This document shows positions 26,296 to 35,352 of a stretch of DNA of 64,000 nucleotides, piece by piece. This DNA comes from Sphingobium sufflavum (GTDB lineage Bacteria > Pseudomonadota > Alphaproteobacteria > Sphingomonadales > Sphingomonadaceae): positions 154,595-218,594 of the forward strand of contig NZ_JAJSSH010000009.1 in the NCBI RefSeq assembly GCF_021403115.1. Reading direction: 5' to 3'. The translations under genes and the position numbers were made by a program. Within the stretch, counting starts at the first letter, position 1. The number at the start of each line of letters is the position of its first letter. Below the pieces are notes generated by a model that saw only the letters and a program-made list of their open reading frames with translations, had not been told where the DNA came from and made no database searches.

Positions 26296-26949
26296 TCAGA
26301 GGATCGACTGACCGGTCTTCGCCCAGTCGGCTTCGAACTGCGCCAATCCCTTTTCGGTCAGCACATGGTTGAACAGCGACTTGATGACGGAGGGCGGCGC
26401 GGTGATGACATCGGCACCGATCTTGGCACATTCCAGCACATGGATCGGGTGGCGCAGCGACGCGGCCAGGATTTCCGTCGAGAAATCATAATTGTCATAG
26501 ATCAGGCGAATGTCCTCGATCAGCGCCAGACCGTCGAAGCCATTGTCGTCATGACGGCCGACGAAGGGCGAGATGAAGGCCGCGCCGGCCTTGGCCGCCA
26601 GCAGCGCCTGATTGGCCGAGAAGCAGAGCGTCACATTGACCTGAACACCCTCGGACGACAGCGCCTTGCAGGTCTTCAGCCCGTCGATGGTCAGCGGCAC
26701 CTTAATCGCGACATTGGGCGCGATCTTGCGGAGGACGGCGGCCTCCTTCATCATCGTTTCATGGTCGAGCGCGACGACTTCGGCGGAGACGGGACCGTCC
26801 ACCAGACCGCAAATCTCCTCGACCACTTCCAGGAACTTGCGCCCCGACTTGGCGATCAGCGAGGGATTGGTGGTCACGCCGTCCAGCAGGCCGGTGGCGG
26901 CCAGATCGCGAATTTCGGCGGTGTCTGCGGTGTCGACGAAGAATTTCAT
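26296..26949 (-). CDS. tal: Transaldolase (TalC/fructose-6-phosphate aldolase-like)
   Basis: A 217-residue short-form transaldolase of the pentose phosphate pathway. It begins [17 protein letters not shown] and has [14 protein letters not shown], the Schiff-base lysine in [29 protein letters not shown] and SPFVGRHDD. Length fits the 215-220-residue TalC group. ATG 26949 is chosen since the frame runs far upstream antisense to priA without meaning. It is divergent from priA. Confidence 0.93.
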   Translation of the reverse strand: MKFFVDTADTAEIRDLAATGLLDGVTTNPSLIAKSGRKFLEVVEEICGLVDGPVSAEVVALDHETMMKEAAVLRKIAPNVAIKVPLTIDGLKTCKALSSEGVQVNVTLCFSANQALLAAKAGAAFISPFVGRHDDNGFDGLALIEDIRLIYDNYDFSTEILAASLRHPIHVLECAKIGADVITAPPSVIKSLFNHVLTEKGLAQFEADWAKTGQSIL

Positions 26950-27060
26950 GGCGTGCTTCCCTGTACGGCGCCGGGCGCGCCGGTGATTCGATTGCGGCGC
27001 TATAGCGCGCAGCCGGTGCGAGCGGTAGCGCGCGGACGCGCCACCCGCTAAGGATCGGGC

Positions 27061-29229
27061 ATGAGCCGAATTCGCGTGATTACCCTCAATGCCGCACTGG
27101 GGCCGCTCGACTATCGCCTGCCCCATGGCATGATCGCGCAGCCGGGCAGCATCGTCGTCGCGCCGCTGGGACCGCGGCAGGTGATCGGCGTGGTATGGGA
27201 CGATGGCAGCTTTCCCGATACGGAGACGGTCGGCGACAATCGCCTGCGCTCGCTGCTGTCGGTGGTGGACGTGCCGCCCCTGCCCGCGCCCTTGCGCCGG
27301 TTGATCGAGTGGACAGCCGACTATTATTGCGCACCGCCCGCCGCTGTCCTGCGCATGGCCATCGCCTCCGTCTCCGCGCTGGAAGGCGCGCGATCCGTCA
27401 TCGAATATCGCGCGACCGGGCGCGATCCACTGCGCAACACGCCCAAGCGGCAACAGGCCCTCGACCGCATCGGCGAGCGACAGGGGCTGGTGCGCGAACT
27501 GGCGATGATCGGCGGCGTGTCTGACGCGGTGATCCGCGGCCTCGTCAAGGATGGCGCGATCGAAGGGGTGGAGGTCAGCATGGACACGCCCTTTGCCGAC
27601 CCCGACCCGGCCTTCGCCCCCGTCGACCTGTCGCCCGAACAGACGGCGGCGGCGGACCGGCTGGTCGAGTTGACGCGGGGACAGGCCTTCCACCCCCTCC
27701 TCCTCGACGGCGTCACCGGATCGGGCAAGACGGAGGTCTATTTCGAGGCGGTAGCGGAAGCGATCCGCATGGGGCGGCAGGTCGTCGTCCTCCTCCCCGA
27801 AATCGCGCTCACTGAACCCTTCCTCGGCCGCTTCGCCAAACGCTTCGGGCATGAGCCAGTGGCATGGCACAGCGGCCTGCGCCAGACCGAGCGCCGCCGG
27901 GCATGGCGCGCCATTGCCAACGGCACGGCCCGCGTCGTGGTCGGCGCGCGCTCCGCCCTGTTCCTGCCCTACGCCAACCTCGGCCTGATTATCGTGGACG
28001 AGGCGCATGAGACAAGCTTCAAGCAGGAGGATGGCGTGCGCTATCATGCCCGCGACGTGGCGGTGATGCGCGGCAAGATGGAGGGCTGCCCGGTCATCCT
28101 CGCCTCCGCCACCCCCGCTATTGAAACCCGGCATCAGGTCGCGCTGGGCCGTTATGAAGAGATCAAGCTGCCCGCCCGCTATGGCGGCGCGGTGATGCCG
28201 GAGATCATCGGCGTCAACCTGATCGAGACGCCACCCGAACGCGGCCGCTGGATCGCGCCGCCGCTGGTCAAGGCGATGGAGGAGGCGCTGGAGAGGGGTG
28301 AGCAATCTCTCCTGTTCCTCAACCGGCGCGGCTATGCACCGCTGACCCTGTGCCGCCATTGCGGGCATCGCTTCCAGTGCCCCAACTGCACGGCGTGGAT
28401 GGTGGAACATCGCCTGACCCACCGCCTTGCCTGCCATCATTGCGGCCATGTCACACCGGCCCCCAAGGAATGTCCCGAATGTCATGCGGACGACAGCCTC
28501 GTCGCCTGCGGCCCCGGCGTGGAACGCATCGCGGACGAGGCCGCCGCCCTGTTCCCCACCGCCCGCACCGCCATCGTCACGTCGGACACGCTGTGGTCGC
28601 CCGCAAAAGCAGCGGAGTTCGTGCGCGACGTGACGGGCGGGGCCATCGACATCATCATCGGCACACAACTCGTCACCAAGGGCTATCATTTCCCCAACCT
28701 GACGCTGGTGGGCGTGATCGACGCCGACCTCGGCCTGGAAGGGGGCGATCTGCGCGCCTCCGAACGCACCTTCCAGCAGATCGTGCAGGTGTCGGGACGC
28801 GCGGGCCGCGGCGAGAAGCCGGGCCGCGTCTTCATCCAGACCCATATGCCCGACGCCCCGGTGCTGAAGGCGCTTCTGTCCGGCGACAGCGCACGCTTCT
28901 ACGCGACGGAGACGGAGGGACGGCGCATCGCCCATGCCCCGCCCTTCGGACGCTTTGCCGCGATCATCGTGTCGGACGTGGACGCGCAGGAGGCCAAGAA
29001 CAGCGCCCACCGCATCGGCAATGCGAAACCGACGGTGGACGGGGTAGAAATCTATGGCCCCGCACCGGCCCCTCTGGCGGTGCTGCGCGGTCGCCATCGC
29101 CACCGCATCCTGATCCACGCCCGGCGCCAGATCGACGTGCAAACCATGATCCGCGACTGGCTGGGCCAGGTGGAGTGGAAGGCGTCGACACGGGTGGCGG
29201 TGGACGTCGACCCCTATAGTTTCGTTTGA
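27061..29229 (+). CDS. priA: Primosomal protein N' (replication restart helicase)
   Basis: A 722-residue 3'-5' DNA helicase that reloads the replisome at stalled forks. Walker A is [12 protein letters not shown] near residue 221, Walker B is IIVDEAHE, and motif III is ILASATPA. Two zinc-binding Cys clusters appear as [13 protein letters not shown] and CHHCGH...CPEC. The helicase end shows [13 protein letters not shown] and [15 protein letters not shown] 27061 follows an AAGGATC stretch. The SDR gene begins 17 bases downstream. Confidence 0.95.
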   Translation: MSRIRVITLNAALGPLDYRLPHGMIAQPGSIVVAPLGPRQVIGVVWDDGSFPDTETVGDNRLRSLLSVVDVPPLPAPLRRLIEWTADYYCAPPAAVLRMAIASVSALEGARSVIEYRATGRDPLRNTPKRQQALDRIGERQGLVRELAMIGGVSDAVIRGLVKDGAIEGVEVSMDTPFADPDPAFAPVDLSPEQTAAADRLVELTRGQAFHPLLLDGVTGSGKTEVYFEAVAEAIRMGRQVVVLLPEIALTEPFLGRFAKRFGHEPVAWHSGLRQTERRRAWRAIANGTARVVVGARSALFLPYANLGLIIVDEAHETSFKQEDGVRYHARDVAVMRGKMEGCPVILASATPAIETRHQVALGRYEEIKLPARYGGAVMPEIIGVNLIETPPERGRWIAPPLVKAMEEALERGEQSLLFLNRRGYAPLTLCRHCGHRFQCPNCTAWMVEHRLTHRLACHHCGHVTPAPKECPECHADDSLVACGPGVERIADEAAALFPTARTAIVTSDTLWSPAKAAEFVRDVTGGAIDIIIGTQLVTKGYHFPNLTLVGVIDADLGLEGGDLRASERTFQQIVQVSGRAGRGEKPGRVFIQTHMPDAPVLKALLSGDSARFYATETEGRRIAHAPPFGRFAAIIVSDVDAQEAKNSAHRIGNAKPTVDGVEIYGPAPAPLAVLRGRHRHRILIHARRQIDVQTMIRDWLGQVEWKASTRVAVDVDPYSFV

Positions 29230-29246
29230 GAAGGGCAGTGACGCGC

Positions 29247-30170
29247 ATGACCGGATGGACCACCGCCGACCTCCTGCCCCAAACCGGCCACTATTGCGTC
29301 ATCACGGGGGCGACGGGCGGTATCGGCCTCGAAACCGCGCTGGCGCTGGCGGGGGCGGGATGCATGGTCCTGCTCACCGGGCGCGATCCGGGCAAGGGCG
29401 TACGCGCCCTCACCACCATCCGCGCAGCCCATCCCGATGCACAGGTCGCCTTTGCCCTGTGCGACGTGGCAAGCCTGTCATCCGTCAACCGCTTTGCCGA
29501 CGGACTGGTCGCGGCGGGGCGGCCCCTGGACATGCTCATCAACAATGCAGGCGTGATGGCCCTGCCCCGTCGCGAACTGACCGTCGATGGGCATGAGGCG
29601 CAGTTCGGCACCAATGTCGTCGGCCATTATCGGCTGACGGCCCGGTTGATGCCGCTGCTCCGCGCCGCCGCCAGCCCGCGCGTCGTACAATTGGCCAGCC
29701 TCGCCCACTTGCGCGGTCGTATCGTCCTCGACGATCTGGATGCGGAGCAAAGCTACGACCCCTGGACCCGCTATCAGCAGTCGAAACTCGCCATGCTGCT
29801 CTTCGCGCTCGAACTGCAACGGCGCAGCGATTCGGGAGGATGGGGGGTCACCAGCCTCGCCGCCCATCCCGGCCTCGCCTCCACCAACCTGTTCCGGCGC
29901 GGTCCGAGGGAGAGCCTCTACGCCCGTCTGCGCACCGCGGTCATCGACCTGTTCTGCCAGAGCGGCGCGGCGGGAGCATGGCCGACCCTGATGGCCGCGA
30001 CCGCGCCGGACGTGACGCCCGGCGGCTATTATGGCCCCACCGGCTTCATGGAGACGCGTGGCCCCGCCGGTCCTGCCCGCATTGGTCCCAACGCGCGCGA
30101 CGCTGCGCTGGCCGCCCAGCTATGGGACAGGCTGGCGGCGATGACCGGCGCGGTCTGGCCGGAGGGATAG
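29247..30170 (+). CDS. Short-chain dehydrogenase/reductase
   Basis: A 307-residue SDR of the WW-domain-oxidoreductase/retinol-dehydrogenase-like type. The cofactor motif is TGATGGIG, followed by the NNAG motif, the Ser in VVQLASLAH and YxxxK as YQQSK. ATG 29247 is 11 bases after GAAGGG and is preferred to the GTG or TTG upstream. The last 51 bases overlap the 3' end of the convergent ada gene. The substrate is unknown. Confidence 0.85.
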   Translation: MTGWTTADLLPQTGHYCVITGATGGIGLETALALAGAGCMVLLTGRDPGKGVRALTTIRAAHPDAQVAFALCDVASLSSVNRFADGLVAAGRPLDMLINNAGVMALPRRELTVDGHEAQFGTNVVGHYRLTARLMPLLRAAASPRVVQLASLAHLRGRIVLDDLDAEQSYDPWTRYQQSKLAMLLFALELQRRSDSGGWGVTSLAAHPGLASTNLFRRGPRESLYARLRTAVIDLFCQSGAAGAWPTLMAATAPDVTPGGYYGPTGFMETRGPAGPARIGPNARDAALAAQLWDRLAAMTGAVWPEG

Positions 30171-30992
30171 GTCACCCACCCCGTCCCCGCCGACCGGCAT
30201 CGGCACAAGGACCGACCGGGGCTTCGCCATATCCTCCACCAGCGCCACGATAGGCGCGGCGACCGCCGCGAAACCCTCTCCCCCGGCGACGATCTCCGCC
30301 CGTGGGAAATGGGCGCGCAATTCCGTCTCTCCCTCACCAAAGGCGATATGGCACGGCCCCTTGTCCGTTGCCGCGACCAGCAACGAACCATGGCGGGTCG
30401 CCACCACTGTATGGCGGATAACCTCCCCCGCCCCGCCATTCCTCCACGCCGTCGGCGTCATCCCCAACCGCACGCGGGCGTCCGCATAGGCACGGCTGGG
30501 CGCTTCATAGCCGGCGCGATAGATCGCCTCTGTCACATTGCCGTCACCCGCCCGCAACCGCGCGGCAAGCCGGTCGGCACGCACCGACCGGGTGTAGGCG
30601 GCAGGGGTCAGGCCCGTATCCCGCTTAAACAAACGATGGAAATGATGCGGCGCATAGCCCGTCGCCCGCGCGATGGCGTCAAGCGACAGCCGCGCCTCAC
30701 TCGCCGCGATCAGCCGCAGCGCCTCCGCCACAGCCGCACTGTCGCGCGCGGCATCGTCCGGGCGGCAGCGCAGGCAGGGCCGGTATCCCGCCGCCCGCGC
30801 CGCCGCGCCATCCGCATGGAACTCGACATTCTCACGCCGGGGCCGCCGGGCCGGGCAACTGGGCTTGCAATATATATGAGTCGTGCGCACCGCGACCACG
30901 AAAGCGCCATCGCTCCCCCGGTCTCGCGCCTGAAACGCTGCCCAGGCACCCTCTTCGTCCATCCTGGCCTCTGGCGTGGCGGCGTTCGACAT
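30120..30992 (-). CDS. ada: Ada regulatory protein lacking its methyltransferase domain
   Basis: A 290-residue Ada-type protein. The N-terminal zinc/methyl-phosphotriester domain is complete (Cys42 and Cys46 in YCKPSCPARRP, Cys73 and Cys76 in CLRCRPD), as is the AraC-type DNA-binding domain (LSLDAIARATGYAPHHFHR). The last part begins the O6-methylguanine transferase N domain (GSLLVAATDKGPCHIAFGEG) and then stops at [12 protein letters not shown]. The active domain with PCHRV is missing; the frame instead runs into the SDR 3' end. ATG 30992 follows AGGGACAGG. The protein could still sense and bind DNA but cannot repair O6-methylguanine. Confidence 0.85.
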   Translation of the reverse strand: MSNAATPEARMDEEGAWAAFQARDRGSDGAFVVAVRTTHIYCKPSCPARRPRRENVEFHADGAAARAAGYRPCLRCRPDDAARDSAAVAEALRLIAASEARLSLDAIARATGYAPHHFHRLFKRDTGLTPAAYTRSVRADRLAARLRAGDGNVTEAIYRAGYEAPSRAYADARVRLGMTPTAWRNGGAGEVIRHTVVATRHGSLLVAATDKGPCHIAFGEGETELRAHFPRAEIVAGGEGFAAVAAPIVALVEDMAKPRSVLVPMPVGGDGVGDLSLRPDRAGHRRQPVP

Positions 30993-31085
30993 CGACCTGT
31001 CCCTATGCGGCAATTGTGCGGCCCATGTGGGGATGGGAGAGGCGCGATGCATCCCGTTTCTTGCGGTCAAAACAGCGGTCGATGT

Positions 31086-31691
31086 TCAGTCCATCACAGC
31101 CGACAGCAGTGTCCGTAGCCCAACCTCTCCGGTCCAGTGCGCCGCCCGCCATCCCACGGCCCTTGCACCCTCCACATTCGCCATCTTGTCGTCGATGAAG
31201 AAAAGTTCGTCCGGTGCAAAACCGGTCCGACTCTCAATAGCATGAAAGAAGGCCGCGTCCGGCTTTGAGCAGCCCAGCAACGCGGCATAGTGCATCCCGT
31301 CGAAGTGCACCCCAAACCCCATCGTCGTCCACAAATATCGCGCCCGTTCATGCTCCTGCACCGTGGCGAGATGCGTCTCGATCTCCTGTTCACGCAGGGC
31401 GATCAGGTCGTCCAGCAAGAGGCGGTCCACATGCGCGTCATGGGCGAACCAGTAATCCACCAGCGTCCCGCACTCGACATGCGGCGCGACCTCCGCCAGC
31501 ACCCGCGACAGTCGCGCCTGCAAGCCCGCCCGGCCATGCACGATGTCGTCCCAATGAACCGCGAAAAAATATCGTTGCAGATCCTGCACAGAAATACCCA
31601 GATCGCGTTCCAGATGGACGCTCCACCCCGCCGGATCGGGATGCCGGACGAGGACGCCGTCCACATCCACCATGATAGCCCTGGTCGTCAT
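31086..31691 (-). CDS. HAD-family hydrolase
   Basis: A 201-residue haloacid-dehalogenase-like protein. Motif I is VDVDGVLVRHPDP (Asp nucleophile), the lysine of motif III is in GCSKPDAAFF, and motif IV is FFIDDKMANVEGA. The form, with a C-terminal WRAAHWTG, resembles epoxide-hydrolase N-terminal/YihX-like phosphatases. ATG 31691 is used; the open frame upstream on this strand is antisense to the serine protease. Substrate unknown. Confidence 0.82.
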   Translation of the reverse strand: MTTRAIMVDVDGVLVRHPDPAGWSVHLERDLGISVQDLQRYFFAVHWDDIVHGRAGLQARLSRVLAEVAPHVECGTLVDYWFAHDAHVDRLLLDDLIALREQEIETHLATVQEHERARYLWTTMGFGVHFDGMHYAALLGCSKPDAAFFHAIESRTGFAPDELFFIDDKMANVEGARAVGWRAAHWTGEVGLRTLLSAVMD

Positions 31692-31853
31692 GGAACCCCG
31701 CCACGCCCGTTTGCTGCCAAGTTCGTTTGCCCTCAAGCCCGATTGCCCATGGTGACATATCGCGCCACCAAACAGGACGCCATCCCGAATGGAGGACATC
31801 CACCTCTCCCTTTTTTGTGTCGTTCCACCGCGCCAGCCGATATGGGTCGCGCC

Positions 31854-33434
31854 ATGATCCTCCGTCTCGGCGCCCGCACCCTTGCCTTGCTCTCCCTCGC
31901 CCTCGTCGGTGCGGCCCAGCCCGCCCATGCCGACAGCCAGGACATCGCCGCCGCCTCGCGCAGCGTGGTGCGCGTCGCGCTGGTCGCGACCAAGGGTGAC
32001 GGCGCCTATTTCGTCGGCCATGGCAGCGGCATCGTCGTCGCACCCAACAAGGTGCTGACCAACGCCCATGTCGTCGAACTGGTCCGCGACGAACCGAACA
32101 TCGTGATCGGCGTCGTGCCCGCCGAGGGCAAGCGCAGCTATGGCGCGCGGATCATCGCTTTCTCGCCGGGCAACGACCTCGCCCTGCTGGAGATCAGCGG
32201 CGGCACCCTGCCCCCCGCCACCCTCTTCGCCAACGCCACGCAGGATGGACAGGGCGTGGTCGCCATCGGCTATCCCGGCAATGTCGACCGGGCGCAGGGC
32301 ATGGTCCTGTCCGACATCATCCAGCCGATGACGCCCGTTAAGACGCAGGGCGCCATCTCCACCGGCCGTTCGTCGAAGCAATATGACACGGTATTGCACA
32401 CCGCCCCCATGGCGGCGGGCAACAGCGGCGGCCCGCTGGTCGACCTGTGCGGGCGGGTGCTGGGCGTCAACAGCTTCGGCTCCGTGTCGGACGGCAATGA
32501 CGCCGAATATGGCTTTGCCGTGTCGAACCGCGAAGTCTCCTCCTTCCTGCGGCAAGCGGGCGTCCAGCCACTGCGCACCATCATCCCCTGCCGCTCGCTC
32601 GCGGAAACCGACGCGGCAGAGAAGAACGCCACCGAAAAGGCGCGGCTGGAAGCGGACGCCCGCGCCGCCGCCGATGCCGACAGCAGCCGCGAACGGGCGA
32701 TGCGCGCGCGCCAGGACGCCGAACAGTCGATCATCGTCAGCCGCGAGAATTTCATCGCGGTCGCCGCCGTCCTGCTCGCCCTAGCGCTGGTCTGCGCCGG
32801 CGGCGCGGGCATCGCAAAGGTGCAGGGCCGGCCGAAGCAGCTCCGCAATTTCGCCATCGGCGCGGCGGTGCTGCTGATCGGCGCGCTCACCGCCTTCTTC
32901 CTGCGCCCCAGCTTCAGCGAGGTGGACGACCGCGCCGCCGCCATCGTCAAGGAACTGACGGAGAAGGACCGGAACAATGACGGCGGGGCCACCGTCGTCA
33001 GCGGGGACGCGCTGGGTACGGAGAATATCTGCCGCATCGACCTCGACCGCAGCCGCGTGACGGTGTCGGACACGGCGGACGTGACGCTGGGCTGGACACG
33101 GGCGGGCTGCATCAACGGCAAGACGCAGCTTGTGCAGAATGGCGCGACATGGGGCCGCGTGCTGGTGCCTAATGACGAACCCTCCGCCGCCATCCGCACC
33201 ATCGACCCCGCAACCGGCACCTATCGGTCGGAAAATTACGCGCTGGACGCCGCCACGGCGGAGGCCGCGCGCAAGGCCCGCGCCTCGGTCGATTTCGCGG
33301 GCTGCACCACCGAACCGGCGAAGCTGGAAACGCTGACCCGGCTGGAGGCGGAAATCCGCGCCCTGCTGCCCCCCGAACCCAATGAACGGCTGGTCTATCG
33401 CTGCACGCCCGGCAAGGCGCCACCTGCGCCCTGA
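31854..33434 (+). CDS. Trypsin-like serine protease with membrane segments
   Basis: A 526-residue envelope protease. A signal peptide ends near QPAHA/DSQ. The triad is His72 (VLTNAHVV), Asp108 (GNDLALLE) and Ser191 (AAGNSGGPL), the S1C/DegP-like layout, but there is no PDZ domain. After a charged coiled coil (about residues 260-290) come two membrane helices (about 305-325 and 340-358) and a unique 160-residue C-terminal domain with four cysteines. ATG 31842 would add four residues. It faces the HAD gene and converges on the LOV gene. Confidence 0.82.
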   Translation: MILRLGARTLALLSLALVGAAQPAHADSQDIAAASRSVVRVALVATKGDGAYFVGHGSGIVVAPNKVLTNAHVVELVRDEPNIVIGVVPAEGKRSYGARIIAFSPGNDLALLEISGGTLPPATLFANATQDGQGVVAIGYPGNVDRAQGMVLSDIIQPMTPVKTQGAISTGRSSKQYDTVLHTAPMAAGNSGGPLVDLCGRVLGVNSFGSVSDGNDAEYGFAVSNREVSSFLRQAGVQPLRTIIPCRSLAETDAAEKNATEKARLEADARAAADADSSRERAMRARQDAEQSIIVSRENFIAVAAVLLALALVCAGGAGIAKVQGRPKQLRNFAIGAAVLLIGALTAFFLRPSFSEVDDRAAAIVKELTEKDRNNDGGATVVSGDALGTENICRIDLDRSRVTVSDTADVTLGWTRAGCINGKTQLVQNGATWGRVLVPNDEPSAAIRTIDPATGTYRSENYALDAATAEAARKARASVDFAGCTTEPAKLETLTRLEAEIRALLPPEPNERLVYRCTPGKAPPAP

Positions 33435-33440
33435 TCCCGA

Positions 33441-33896
33441 TCAGGCGCCGCGATGGCGCAACGTCACATCGAATTGCAGGCCGACGAACAGGCTGTCCGT
33501 GGACGTGTCCAGCGGGCCAATGGAAAGCTGGTTCCAGAACGGCCGCCCGTCCTTGCGATAGTTGAGGACTTCCCCATCGAAACGCCTGCGCGCCGCCACC
33601 GCATCACGCATCGCGGCGACAGTGCGCGGGTCCGTCTCCACACCTTGCAGAAAACGGCAGTTGCGCCCCTCCGCCTCATCCGTGGTATAGCCGGTCAGGG
33701 TTGCGAAACCCCGACTGGCAAAGATGATCGGATTGTCGGGCTGCGCTGCGTCGGTAATCAACAGGCCCTGCGTCCAGCCGGGCAACCGTCCGAGATCTAG
33801 CCCCAATATCCGGGCAGCTTCCGTCTCTGACAACAAGGCGACGCCCTCCGGCTTTCCAATCGAAAAAGCCAAAGCCGAAAAACCTTGTAATGTCAA
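33441..33896 (-). CDS. Short LOV (blue-light) photoreceptor protein
   Basis: A 151-residue single-domain PAS/LOV protein with the flavin-binding core GRNCRFLQG; Cys80 would form the photo-adduct. Flanking marks are ITDAAQPDNPIIFASRGFATLTGY, then EVLNYRKDGRPFWNQLSI and VGLQFDVTLR. No effector domain follows, as in the short LOV proteins of Pseudomonas putida and Dinoroseobacter. The frame has no ATG; TTG 33896 is the first start after a stop at 33906-33908. An ATG at 33921 lies in a different frame, so a one-base indel near the start is possible. Confidence 0.8.
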   Translation of the reverse strand: MTLQGFSALAFSIGKPEGVALLSETEAARILGLDLGRLPGWTQGLLITDAAQPDNPIIFASRGFATLTGYTTDEAEGRNCRFLQGVETDPRTVAAMRDAVAARRRFDGEVLNYRKDGRPFWNQLSIGPLDTSTDSLFVGLQFDVTLRHRGA

Positions 33897-33933
33897 AGGC
33901 CTGTGTCACAACCATTCCCATAGTGAAACAAAT

Positions 33934-35352
33934 TCACCGGGCCGCGGGCTGCACCCCCAACCAGTGCGACAGGCGTGGCATATGCGGCAACAGCAACCGC
34001 TCGACCAGCCACAACAGGATCAGCGACGCCGCGAACAGCGGCAGCAGCACCGCCAGCAACAGGGTTAGGGCGAGGACACCCCGCATCCGGGTCGGCATCC
34101 GGGCGACGGGCGGCGCGCCCAGAACCCCATCCGGCCTGCGCCTGCGCCACAGGATGAAACCGCTGACGACCAGCGTCACCAGCATCAGGGCGGTGAGCAG
34201 CCCGATCAACTGGTTGACCCAGCCGAACAATGCACCCTCATGCCAGGCCACGCCATAGCCGACGACCCGGTCGATGGCATGTTTGTCGGCAAAGCCTTCG
34301 CGCGAAACCTCCTGCCCCGTCGCCATGTCATAGCGCAGGGTGGCCCGCAGCGGCCGGTTCTGCGCGTCGGACCGCACCGTCCACGCCATCTCCGGCGCGG
34401 CGCCGAACCGTCCCGGTGCACCCGGCGGCACGATGACGACCGGAAAGGCGAGATGCTCCGCCTGTGCCTTCGCCACGATCTGCGCCAGCGACGGCAGCGC
34501 GATGCCGGACGCCTGCATCCGCAGCATGGCGGCATGGTCATGCTCGGCATGTATGCCGCCGCCGCTCATGTCGTGCCCGGCATGCTCTCCGCCAGACGCC
34601 GCTACACCCTCGGTCGCCGCTTTGCCCCCGGTCGTCCAATCCTGCGCACCCTGCACAAGGCCGAACTGCTGCCGCACCATGCGGAACGCATCGCCCCAGA
34701 CGCCCGCCCAGGGCAGTCCCGTGACCAGCAACACCAGCGCCAGCCCCGCGACCCAGAATCCCGTCACCGCATGAATGTCCCGCCAGAAGGCCCGCCGCCC
34801 CAGATGGAGGCGTGGCCACAGCACGCCCGCCAGCCCCTTGCCGCGTGGCCACCACAGGTACAGGCCGGTCAGGATCATCACGATGGCCCAGCTTGCGGCC
34901 AGTTCGACCAGCCAGCTCCCCCGCGGCCCCAGCAGCAACTGGCCGTGAATATCATGGTCGATGGCCATGATCCGCGTTTCCGGGTCCAGACTGCCGACCA
35001 CCTTTCCCTGCGGCGCCACGAACACATCCCGCATGCCGACACCGTCCGCTAGTGCGAGGTGGATCATCGCCGCGTCGCCCACCTGTTGCGGCAGGCGATA
35101 GCTGTGGAACCGGCTGCCGGGAAAGGCGGCCAGCGCCGCATCCACCTGTGCATTGGGCGAGCCTGCCCGGTCGATGGGCAGGCTCTGGAAGGCCCGCTCT
35201 TCCCACCGTTCCACCTGCGGCTTGAACAGGTAGAGCGCGCCCGTCACCGACAGAACCAGCATCAGCGGCATGACCATCAGCCCGGCATAGAAGTGCCAGC
35301 GCCACAGTGTCCGGTACAGGGTGGCGTTGGCTTGGGTCACAGCGCGGGTCAC
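33934..35352 (-). CDS. PepSY-associated membrane protein
   Basis: A 472-residue protein with four membrane helices around two PepSY-like regions (WRWHFYAGLMVMPLMLVLS, GLYLWWPRGKG, FWRDIHAVTGFWVAGLALVL, LLTALMLVTLVVSGFILWRRRR). A His-rich loop (GGEHAGHDMSGGGIHAEHDH) may bind metal. It belongs to the iron-regulated PepSY family often paired with TonB receptors, where members reduce or release metals in the periplasm. The start has no ATG; GTG 35352 overlaps the receptor stop by four bases (GTGA) and is preferred to GTG 35361. Confidence 0.87.
   Translation of the reverse strand: MTRAVTQANATLYRTLWRWHFYAGLMVMPLMLVLSVTGALYLFKPQVERWEERAFQSLPIDRAGSPNAQVDAALAAFPGSRFHSYRLPQQVGDAAMIHLALADGVGMRDVFVAPQGKVVGSLDPETRIMAIDHDIHGQLLLGPRGSWLVELAASWAIVMILTGLYLWWPRGKGLAGVLWPRLHLGRRAFWRDIHAVTGFWVAGLALVLLVTGLPWAGVWGDAFRMVRQQFGLVQGAQDWTTGGKAATEGVAASGGEHAGHDMSGGGIHAEHDHAAMLRMQASGIALPSLAQIVAKAQAEHLAFPVVIVPPGAPGRFGAAPEMAWTVRSDAQNRPLRATLRYDMATGQEVSREGFADKHAIDRVVGYGVAWHEGALFGWVNQLIGLLTALMLVTLVVSGFILWRRRRPDGVLGAPPVARMPTRMRGVLALTLLLAVLLPLFAASLILLWLVERLLLPHMPRLSHWLGVQPAAR

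Noticed and set aside
26296..29142. Open minus-strand frame of 948 codons running from transaldolase through priA
   Set aside because: Only the last 217 codons (ATG 26949) match transaldolase; the rest is antisense to PriA motifs.
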